Source of the DNA: CAWDPQ01 sp049642465
Lineage (GTDB): Bacteria; Acidobacteriota; Vicinamibacteria; Vicinamibacterales; 2-12-FULL-66-21
Assembly: GCA_049642465.1 (NCBI GenBank)
Contig: JBAROV010000110.1
Location: 67,475 to 131,474 of the forward strand
Direction of reading: 5' to 3'
DNA: 64,000 nucleotides
Shown here: piece after piece, positions 34,274 through 41,814 of the stretch
How positions within the stretch are numbered: the first letter of the stretch is position 1
Layout of the letters: every line of letters begins with the position of its first letter
Position numbers and translations under genes: made by a program
Notes under the pieces: model-generated
What the model saw: only the letters and a program-made list of their open reading frames with translations
The model's database searches: none
What the model was told of the DNA's origin: nothing

Positions 34274-36852
34274 TGAGATTCGCACAGCCGCTCGTGCTGG
34301 TTGCTGCTCTGGTGCTGCCGTGGATATGGTGGGCCGCCACCAGGAGGCGTCCGCCGATCGGCCGGACTGACATTGCGTGGCGCACATCGACCGCTGTGCT
34401 CGCGATCCTGGGGGCTGCCGGCCTGGCGGTGTCCGCGGGGGATTCGCCGATGACGGTAGTGGTCGCGGTCGATCGATCGGCGAGCATCCCGCTCCGAGCG
34501 CAGGCACGGGCACTTGCCCGCCTCGACGCGGTGCAGTCAAGGATGCGGTCAGGGGATCGACTGGGGCTCGTCTCCTTCGGCGCTGATGCCGCGATTGAAT
34601 GGAGGCCGCTCGACGCTCGGCAGCAGGGGCCGGTCCGGGCAACGGTGTCGAACTCCAGTACTGATATCGGCGCGGCCCTTCGTTTGGCGCGTGCCGTTCT
34701 GCCGCAGGACGGTTCGCGGCGCATTCTGCTCATGTCCGATGGCCGTGATAATGCCGGCTGGGCGGAGCGGGAAGCATTGCACGCGGCGGCCGCTGCAATA
34801 CCGATCGACGTTGTCCCATCCGTCATCGAGGGTCCGGCACCGCTGACCGTGACGCGTCTCAGCGCGCCACCGAACGCTGTGCTTCGTGAACCTTACTTAA
34901 TCTCCGCCGAAGTCAGCGGCACACCGGGAACGCGCGGGGAAGTTGTGCTCTCTCGTGATGATGAAGTCATCGGTAGGGCCGAAGTTACCGTTGGCGCCGA
35001 CGGAACGGGCAGTTTCGTTCTCACCGAACGTCGAGACGACGCCCGGTCCTACGTTTATCGCGCAACTGTCGAATCCGACCACAGCGAGGTGGACGCACAT
35101 TCCGCTGGCGCCGTTGTCGTCGTCGAGGGGCAGCCGGCGATCCTTTACGTTCGTACCTCAGCTCCCGCGCTGCAGCTGCCGCTGGCCCGCGCAGGATTTC
35201 GCGTCATCCCGATCGCGCCTGAGGATATGCCCACGACGGCGCAGGCGTTTTTGCCGTTCGCTGGAGTCGTCCTCGACGACGCGCCGGCCGAGCGCTTCAC
35301 GAGCACCGCGATGAGTGCGCTCGCGGAATACGTGGAGAATTCGGGCGGGGGGCTGCTCGTGCTGGGCAGCGCACGTACGCTCGCGCTCAGCGGATACCCC
35401 ACGACGCCACTGGAACGGATTCTGCCCGTCGACTTGCGCCCGCGCGCCGGTCAGCGCGGCGTGCCGGTCGAGCTGATTCTGTTGTTCGACAAGTCCGGAA
35501 GCATGGCTGAAATGGTTGGCGGCTTGTCGAAAATCGAAGTGGCCCGGCAGGCCGTCGCGCAGGCCGTCCACTTGATGCCACCGAGCGACGCCATCGGCGT
35601 GCTGGCATTCGACTCGGCCACCGAAGCGGTCGCCCCCCTTGCGCTGCATCGAGACGAACCCGTGCTCCGCGCTGCGCTTGGAAAGGTGCGTCCCGGCGGC
35701 TCGACCTCCATCGCTCCGGCCGTCGAAACGGCTTTTCAATGGTTTGAGTCGCGCGGCCGGCCGGCGGTCGCACGCCGACACGTCGTGCTCATCTCCGATG
35801 GCAGGACATCTGAGGATGACGCGGCTCGCTTGCTGAGTCTCGCGCGAAGCGGCATCGCCGAGGTCTCGGCGGTTGCCATCGGATCGGATGCGAACCGTGC
35901 GCTGCTCGAAGACGTCGCGAGGGCATCCGGCGGGCGTGCGTACTTTCCGGAGAGCCTGCGCGAGTTACCGCGCATGGTCGCCCGTGAGGCTGTGCGATCG
36001 TCAGGCGGTGGCTCAGTGGAGGAGCGGTTCGTGCCACGCGGTGTCCGCCATCCCGTGCTGTCTGGCGTCGACACGAGGACGCTGCCGGCGTTGAACGGAT
36101 ACGTGGTGAGTGCAGTCAAACCGTCGGCAGTGCCGATTCTGGCTTCTCACCTCGACGATCCGATTCTGTGCGCGTGGCATGCCGGACTTGGCCGCGTCGC
36201 TGTATTCACCGCCGGCCTCGCCTCTTCCTGGTCGGCGCGTTTGCGGTCGTGGCCAGCGGCCAACCAGATGTGGACCCAGACGGTCCGCTGGCTGAGTCGG
36301 AGAGAAACGGAAACTGCCCTTCGCCTGCGGATAACCGAGGCGGCTGGAGGACCCCGAATCGAAATGGAGGGGGAAGGTCCGGGCGGATCGTTTCTTCACG
36401 TCGACACGGTCACGGCCACCGTGCGGCAGCCCACTGGCGAGTTGACCGACATCACCCTGGAGCCATTCGCACCGGGACGCTACGAAGCGTCGCTCCCGGT
36501 CGCCGGCCCAGGGCCCTACGTCATCGCTCTAACCGCCCGGGACGGGAAGACGGGGATCGAGCATCGCGTCGTGCGCCCTCTGTACTGGTCCGCTGACCGT
36601 GAGATTCGGATTCGAGGCGCCGATCTCCAGTTCCTCTCGCGCCTCGCGTCATTGACAGGAGGCCGGGTGCTCGCGGAGGGCGAAAGTCCGTTCGACGCCC
36701 GCCGCGCATCCGGTTATTACGATGTCTCCAGGTGGTTGGTCGCTGCGGCGCTCGCCATGTTCGTCCTGGATATCGGTCGCGGTCGCCTGACTACTCGACC
36801 ATCTTCTTACGAAGCGTCGCGCGGTTCACGCCCAGAATGTCGGCAGCTTTGA
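34270..36852 (+). CDS. Large membrane protein with two VWA domains and a GATase-like domain
   Basis: An 860-residue protein. Two N-terminal helices (about 5-22 and 38-56) precede VWA1 with a complete D-x-S-x-S (VVAVDRSASI, Asp68). A glutamine-amidotransferase-like segment follows at about 300-395 (AILYVRTSAP ... SGGGLLVLGS). VWA2 is at about 405-560 (LLFDKSGSMAEM, RRHVVLISDGRTSEDDA). A beta-rich region and one C-terminal helix (WLVAAALAMFVLDI) complete it. The middle domain lacks an evident catalytic Cys. The start at 34270 overlaps the upstream stop (ATGA). Its last 62 bases overlap the convergent regulator gene, so the final residues may be fortuitous. Confidence 0.88.
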   Translation: MMRFAQPLVLVAALVLPWIWWAATRRRPPIGRTDIAWRTSTAVLAILGAAGLAVSAGDSPMTVVVAVDRSASIPLRAQARALARLDAVQSRMRSGDRLGLVSFGADAAIEWRPLDARQQGPVRATVSNSSTDIGAALRLARAVLPQDGSRRILLMSDGRDNAGWAEREALHAAAAAIPIDVVPSVIEGPAPLTVTRLSAPPNAVLREPYLISAEVSGTPGTRGEVVLSRDDEVIGRAEVTVGADGTGSFVLTERRDDARSYVYRATVESDHSEVDAHSAGAVVVVEGQPAILYVRTSAPALQLPLARAGFRVIPIAPEDMPTTAQAFLPFAGVVLDDAPAERFTSTAMSALAEYVENSGGGLLVLGSARTLALSGYPTTPLERILPVDLRPRAGQRGVPVELILLFDKSGSMAEMVGGLSKIEVARQAVAQAVHLMPPSDAIGVLAFDSATEAVAPLALHRDEPVLRAALGKVRPGGSTSIAPAVETAFQWFESRGRPAVARRHVVLISDGRTSEDDAARLLSLARSGIAEVSAVAIGSDANRALLEDVARASGGRAYFPESLRELPRMVAREAVRSSGGGSVEERFVPRGVRHPVLSGVDTRTLPALNGYVVSAVKPSAVPILASHLDDPILCAWHAGLGRVAVFTAGLASSWSARLRSWPAANQMWTQTVRWLSRRETETALRLRITEAAGGPRIEMEGEGPGGSFLHVDTVTATVRQPTGELTDITLEPFAPGRYEASLPVAGPGPYVIALTARDGKTGIEHRVVRPLYWSADREIRIRGADLQFLSRLASLTGGRVLAEGESPFDARRASGYYDVSRWLVAAALAMFVLDIGRGRLTTRPSSYEASRGSRPECRQL

Positions 36853-38119
36853 CCTGATTTCCATTGGTAATCGTCAGCGCTTCGCGCACCAACGTTGATT
36901 CGACCAGGTCGATGATGTCGTGATAAGGGGTCGATGACCGAAGCGGGGACCGATCGACCAGGCGCTCGTGCAGCGCAGTCCTTGTGGCCTGCGAAAGCGC
37001 CGTTTCAACGTCCTCGCGGTCGAAGCGGCTGTCCGTCAGGCTATCGGCAATCTCGTCGATGGTGATCACGTCCCCCCGCGCGATGATGCACGCACGTTTC
37101 ACCACGCGCTCGAGCTCGCCCACGTTGCCCGGCCAGGGGTGTTCCTGCAATCGGCGCAGCACCTGGTCGTCCATGCCGCGGATGGTGCGACTCAGCTCGT
37201 CGTTCAGGCGCTGAATGAAATGCCTGACCAGCAACGGGATGTCACTGGGGCGTTCGCGCAGCGGCGGAAGACGCAGCGTAATCACCGACAGCACGTCGTG
37301 GAGCTCACGACGAAGTGAACCCGACCGCAGCCCCTCCGCGAGGTCAGCTTCGCTGGCAGCGAACACGCGTGGGTGTGCCGCACTCTCGTCCGTCCTGTCC
37401 GATGTCAGTGCACGGGTCAGACGCGATTGCAGTAGCGCTGGCATACGTTCTATAGCGCTGATGTAGACGCTCCCCCCCTCGCGGTCGAACAGAGACGATT
37501 CCACTACGGACTCCGGCATGCTTTCGCAGTCGAGCGCCACGAATGGTCGAGTGCTGCGCCCGCTGCTCTCGTGGATCGTCCTGGCGACCAATTGCTTCCC
37601 GGTGCCGCGTTCTCCCAGGATGAGGGCTGGCACATCGTTGGTGGCCAGCCGGCCGATCATCTTGTAGACCTCCTGAATCGCGGGCGCCTCGCCGATCAGC
37701 CGTACCCGAGCCATCGCTGCGTCTTCTGCTGGCGCGTCTCCGCTGGAATCGCGAACCCATTGCGCCGCGAGCGCCTTCGCGATCACCGATCTCAGGTTGT
37801 CGAGATCGAGCGGTTTGGTCAGGTAGTCGAATGCGCCGGCGCGGATCGTCTCGATCGAGGTGCGGCTGCTGCCGTACGCGGTCATCATCACCACGTACAC
37901 TTGCGGGAATTTCGCACGGATGGCTTGAAGCGCCTCCACGCCGTCGCCGCCGGGCATCCGAACGTCCATGAAGACGATGTTCGGCGGGCGTGCTGAGATG
38001 AGGCTCAGGCCTTCTTCCGCACTGCTGGCGATCCGAAAGTCGTGTCCTTCGTCCTCGAGAAACCGGCGGAACGCAGCGGCAATCGACTCTTCGTCATCAA
38101 CTACGAGGATGTCAGCCAT
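36791..38119 (-). CDS. NtrC-family response regulator lacking GAFTGA and Walker B acidic residues
   Basis: A 442-residue regulator: receiver domain (phosphoacceptor Asp52 in IVFMDVRMP, Lys in YLTKPL), AAA+ domain and a Fis-type helix-turn-helix (NQVKAADILGVNRATLRKKM). Walker A is GERGTGKQ (169-176). The usual GAFTGA loop is absent: SSLFDRE runs straight into GGSVYISAIERM, where the Walker B Asp-Glu is replaced by Ser-Ala. Such NtrC proteins (for example HupR-like forms) cannot remodel sigma-54 polymerase and act as ordinary regulators. It follows its cognate kinase gene by 31 bases and overlaps the end of the double-VWA gene by 62 bases. Confidence 0.9.
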   Translation of the reverse strand: MADILVVDDEESIAAAFRRFLEDEGHDFRIASSAEEGLSLISARPPNIVFMDVRMPGGDGVEALQAIRAKFPQVYVVMMTAYGSSRTSIETIRAGAFDYLTKPLDLDNLRSVIAKALAAQWVRDSSGDAPAEDAAMARVRLIGEAPAIQEVYKMIGRLATNDVPALILGERGTGKQLVARTIHESSGRSTRPFVALDCESMPESVVESSLFDREGGSVYISAIERMPALLQSRLTRALTSDRTDESAAHPRVFAASEADLAEGLRSGSLRRELHDVLSVITLRLPPLRERPSDIPLLVRHFIQRLNDELSRTIRGMDDQVLRRLQEHPWPGNVGELERVVKRACIIARGDVITIDEIADSLTDSRFDREDVETALSQATRTALHERLVDRSPLRSSTPYHDIIDLVESTLVREALTITNGNQVKAADILGVNRATLRKKMVE

Positions 38120-38150
38120 GACACGTTTCAGGCAGTGACGTTGTGGACGT

Positions 38151-39530
38151 CTAAGAAACCGGCAGCGAAATCGTGACGCATGTGCCTCTCGGGTGCCGGG
38201 GCGCAAGGCGCACCGAACCGCCGTGACTCTCGATGATCGATTTGGTGTTGACCAGACCGAGTCCGACGCCCTCGCGTTTGGAGGACACGAACGGGTCGAA
38301 CACGTGGTCCAGCATGGTCGGATCGACGCCGGTGCCGTCGTCGCAGATGGTGAGATGAACGGACGAGGCGTCCTCTGCCAAGCGGGTCGCAACCGCCAGC
38401 GTTCCGCCGCCCGCCATCGCCTCAATCGCATTGGTGATCACGTTGAGCAACGCCTGTTTGAACCGCGGCGCATCGAGAGGAATTGCGGGCAAGGACGCGG
38501 CCAGGTCCGCTGACACGTCGACCTTGCTGTGAATCAGTTGCAGTCGCATGTACTCCAGCACTTCGCGAACGACGGCATTGAGTTGCGACGGATGCGGGCT
38601 CACTTCGCCGGGACGGGCGAGCTCCAGCAGACCGCGAACGACAGACTCGACCTGTTCGACGTCATGCAACACCGCCTCAATTATGGTCCGGCCCTCGGCG
38701 GTCGCCACTCGCGAGCGCAGGAGTTGCGCCTGCATCTTCAGTGAGGACAGCGGATTCCGGATGTCATGAGCCACGCGCGCGGCCAGCAGTCCCGCCAGCG
38801 CAAGCTTTTCGGAGCGGACGACCGCGTTCTGTGCGGTTTCCAAGCGGTCGAGCATATCGTTGAAGGCGCCGGCGAGGGTGCCAATCTCGTCGTCTCCGAC
38901 GGGCGCCCTCTGTCCCGTCTTGCCGGCCGCGACGTCACGCGTGAAGGCGACAAGTCCGGCGAGCGGCCGGGTCACCCGCCCGGCGACAAGCTGGCTCACG
39001 AGCACCAGCACGATCGCTCCGAGTGCCGCGGAGAGCAGAATCGTGCGTTGGATGGCCTTGGTTGCGGCGTTGAGCTCGGCAGCCTCGTCGACGAGCGCGA
39101 CTACGGTGTCAGGTGTGGTCGGCACCCGCGTGTACACTACGTAACATGGAACCGCCGCGCATGTCGTGCGCCTCACCACGGTCTGCCCGCTTGCGGCGGA
39201 GGCAACCGACTGGTCCTCGGAGACGATGGCAAACAGCTCGGCGCGCATGGCATTCGTCGCCGTGCTCGCCAGGACGTCGCCACGGAGCGTATACGTGAGA
39301 ACGTCCGCACCGGTGATCTCCTTGACTCTGCCGAGAATCGTCTGATTCAGCGCGAAATCGGAGCGGCTGACCGCGAGCGCTGCGCCGGCCAACTGCGTCA
39401 GGACGCGGGTCTCCAACGCGCGGCGGGTTAGCGAGAGAGAGACGAATGCCGCGACGGAGGTGGTGACCATCGCCACCAATACCACGGGAATCACGATCCG
39501 GTGATGAAGACCGAGCGCGCGCGGCCACAT
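38151..39530 (-). CDS. Sensor histidine kinase with periplasmic sensor and HAMP
   Basis: A 459-residue kinase. A first membrane helix (about 12-32) and a second (about 163-185) flank a periplasmic domain of about 130 residues containing a disulphide-capable pair (TTCAAVPCYVV). A HAMP domain (GRVTRPLAGLVAFTRDVAAG) leads to the phosphorylation site VAHDIRNPLSSLKMQ and an ATP-binding domain with the N box VITNAIEAM and G boxes DDGTGVDP and GVGLGLVNTKS. It is the likely partner of the NtrC-like regulator downstream and may report on the envelope system encoded by the convergent operon. Confidence 0.93.
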   Translation of the reverse strand: MWPRALGLHHRIVIPVVLVAMVTTSVAAFVSLSLTRRALETRVLTQLAGAALAVSRSDFALNQTILGRVKEITGADVLTYTLRGDVLASTATNAMRAELFAIVSEDQSVASAASGQTVVRRTTCAAVPCYVVYTRVPTTPDTVVALVDEAAELNAATKAIQRTILLSAALGAIVLVLVSQLVAGRVTRPLAGLVAFTRDVAAGKTGQRAPVGDDEIGTLAGAFNDMLDRLETAQNAVVRSEKLALAGLLAARVAHDIRNPLSSLKMQAQLLRSRVATAEGRTIIEAVLHDVEQVESVVRGLLELARPGEVSPHPSQLNAVVREVLEYMRLQLIHSKVDVSADLAASLPAIPLDAPRFKQALLNVITNAIEAMAGGGTLAVATRLAEDASSVHLTICDDGTGVDPTMLDHVFDPFVSSKREGVGLGLVNTKSIIESHGGSVRLAPRHPRGTCVTISLPVS

Positions 39531-39690
39531 GACGTCAGGCCATGATCTGGGTCGACAAGGTCGATGTCAATTCTCGGCTGCGCGGTGCGTGGGCTCCCCT
39601 GGACGCGTGACCGCGTCCTGGCTGCCCGTGCCCCGGCTTGACAGTGGTGATTTGGCGCGCGATGCTCAGGCCACCAAAGGTGAGAACCGA

Positions 39691-40422
39691 ATGTCGTTAC
39701 GCCTCTGCTTCACGTCCGCCCTGGTGATCCTGCTCCCCGCCCTGACGGCGGCGCAGGGCGGCCAGAAGCCCGCTCAGCCGCAATCTTCGTCGAATCAGCC
39801 TGCGTTCGAACGATTGGGCCCGAACCTGGTTCGCCTGGGGGCAATCCGTGTAGATACCGCCGCGCGGGAGCTGGCGGTCGGGGGAACGATCAATCCGGAC
39901 GTCAAGGCGCTGGAATTCATTGCGAACGCCCGCGCGGGGCTCAGGGCTTACGAGACCGCCGTGACATTGGACACCGATGCGATCACGTTCAACGCCGCGC
40001 TGCTGCTCATAGGCCTGAATCGTTCACGCACCAAGAATGCACCAACGGTTCACTTCGACCCTGCAGTTCCAAGCGGCGACACCGTCGAGATCTCAATTGA
40101 GTGCCCCGGACGCGAGTGTGAGCCCTTTCCTGCCGAACGTCTCATGTACGACCCGGAGGCGAAGCGTGCATTGAGTAATGGCAGTTGGGTCTATACCGGA
40201 TCCATGTTTTTGCCCGATGGCCGCTATCTCGCTCAAATCGACGGCGCCCTTATTGGTTTCGTTCATGATCCAGCTTCGATCATCGAATACGCCGCCGGAG
40301 CTGGACTCAACCGCTATGGCTCGATCATCCTGAACCCGACTCTTGGTCTCTCCTCCGGCACGGCGATCGTGCTGAAGGTCAAGGCGCTCCGGTCATCCCC
40401 GAGCACAGAGCCGAAACGCTGA
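39691..40422 (+). CDS. Exported YdjY-domain protein
   Basis: A 243-residue protein with a clear signal peptide (MSLRLCFTSALVILLPALTA). The mature part matches the YdjY pattern: LEFIANARAGLRAYETAVTL, ITFNAALLLIGLN, GDTVEISIECPG and NGSWVYTGSMFLPDGRYLAQ. YdjY domains occur in secreted proteins of planctomycetes, acidobacteria and ferredoxin-associated proteins and have no established function. It is divergent from the histidine kinase gene (160 bases between starts), so the two could share a control region. Confidence 0.8.
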   Translation: MSLRLCFTSALVILLPALTAAQGGQKPAQPQSSSNQPAFERLGPNLVRLGAIRVDTAARELAVGGTINPDVKALEFIANARAGLRAYETAVTLDTDAITFNAALLLIGLNRSRTKNAPTVHFDPAVPSGDTVEISIECPGRECEPFPAERLMYDPEAKRALSNGSWVYTGSMFLPDGRYLAQIDGALIGFVHDPASIIEYAAGAGLNRYGSIILNPTLGLSSGTAIVLKVKALRSSPSTEPKR

Positions 40423-40444
40423 TCGCGTCGTTCGGTTGCGCGGC

Positions 40445-41668
40445 TTATCTCTCCCGGTTCGGACCCAGAAGCTTCAGGTAGGCGACGATGTCGTCAACGT
40501 CGTCGTCGGTCAGCACGATGAAACCGCCAAGTGACCGCGAACCCACTGGATCCTGCGCCTCAGTGAAGTTGAAGAACCGCTGATAGTGGGCGACGGCGTC
40601 GCGGAGTGTCTTCGCGCCGTTGTTATGAAAGTAGGGGGCGGTGTCCTTGATGCCCCAGAGCGTCGGGATCTTGAACGCTCCCGCAAAGAAAGCGCGCGGC
40701 ACGACGGACAGTGGCGGTTGGGCCGCCGGAGGTGTAGGGTCCAGGATCACCCCGACATCGGGCGAGTGAACCGTCACCACTGGGTTGATCCCGTCATTGA
40801 TCACCCAGGCGCGAACTGGATTGTTGGGTTCGTTGACGATCGTCACACCGGTGTTGATGAAGCGAACTCCCGGCGGCGGACTGCCACCGCCGAACGCTTG
40901 ATGGTGGACGTTGGTCATGTTCAGCATCGGACCGCTATGGCAGAGGGCGCAGATGCCCTTCTTGGAAGGAGGGGTGAACGGGGCGTCGACAAAGAACGTG
41001 CGCCCTCGCCGTTCGGCCGGCGTGATTCCAGCGGGCAGCTCGGGCGGCGGTCCACCAGCCGCGAACCGCCGGAGCTCATTCGAGGAGAAGAAGTGCGCGT
41101 CGGTTCGCTGAAATTCCGCAATGGCATCGAGCTGCGCTGGCGTCGGTTCGACGGTGTTCTGGGCATGGTCGTGGATGGCGTCCAGCGCTTGCTGCTGCAG
41201 CGTCGGGGCGCGTCCGTCGTGGAGCAGAACCGGGTCGAGCGCTGGTGTGTTCCGGGTCGATGGAATCCCGCGAAAGACGGTGACGTGCGTCGCGCTCGGG
41301 TCATCCGCCAGCGAGAGCCACGACGGCAGCGGGATGGTGTAGCGGATGGTTGCGTGCGTCTGGACTCGCGTCGTCCCGACTCCGTCCTCGTCCAGCGCGT
41401 CGTGGATCAAGAAGGTGTCGTCTGGGTCCGCCTTGTCGATGAGCCGCTGCACGTCAGCCAGGGTGAGCGTACCGGTGAGCTTGCTGTGGCAGGTGAGGCA
41501 GGTACGCCCATTGCCGCCGAACGTCTCCTGCTCGAAGAGCTTCTTGCCATTGAGCTCCACAGGCTCGGCCCGGCCAGGGCTCGTAGATAGAGAAAGGTCC
41601 CTGCCACCGCCTACGGCACAAGCCATCGTGACGCCCAACGCGACAAGGTGAGATACGGTTCGAGCCAT
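40445..41668 (-). CDS. Dihaem cytochrome c, peroxidase (CCP/MauG) type
   Basis: A 407-residue exported protein with two haem c motifs, CLTCH at 57-61 and CALCH at 240-244. The segments STRNTPALDPVLLHDGRAPT, AFFAGAFKIPTLWGIKDTAP and YFHNNGAKTLRDAVAHYQRF are typical of the di-haem peroxidase/MauG superfamily. A short hydrophobic N-terminus with a Cys (VTMACAVGG) could be a lipoprotein signal. The ATG at 41668 has AAGGAGG upstream. It probably reduces peroxide or takes part in periplasmic electron transfer; the specific partner is not evident. Confidence 0.85.
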   Translation of the reverse strand: MARTVSHLVALGVTMACAVGGGRDLSLSTSPGRAEPVELNGKKLFEQETFGGNGRTCLTCHSKLTGTLTLADVQRLIDKADPDDTFLIHDALDEDGVGTTRVQTHATIRYTIPLPSWLSLADDPSATHVTVFRGIPSTRNTPALDPVLLHDGRAPTLQQQALDAIHDHAQNTVEPTPAQLDAIAEFQRTDAHFFSSNELRRFAAGGPPPELPAGITPAERRGRTFFVDAPFTPPSKKGICALCHSGPMLNMTNVHHQAFGGGSPPPGVRFINTGVTIVNEPNNPVRAWVINDGINPVVTVHSPDVGVILDPTPPAAQPPLSVVPRAFFAGAFKIPTLWGIKDTAPYFHNNGAKTLRDAVAHYQRFFNFTEAQDPVGSRSLGGFIVLTDDDVDDIVAYLKLLGPNRER

Positions 41669-41814
41669 GGGGGACGCCTCCTTGAAGTCGGCAACGACAT
41701 TGAGGCCCGTCGTCGGGAAGCGTCAGATCTCTACGGTGTTCTACCTCTGGAAACGGGCGGGAAAAGTCTCCGCGCACACTGTTGTACACTCCGTCCATCC
41801 GCACGGAGCGCCCG

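Noticed and set aside
40586..41590. 334-codon plus-strand frame opposite the dihaem cytochrome
   Set aside because: The minus strand carries two CxxCH motifs and a ribosome binding site; the plus frame is a shadow.
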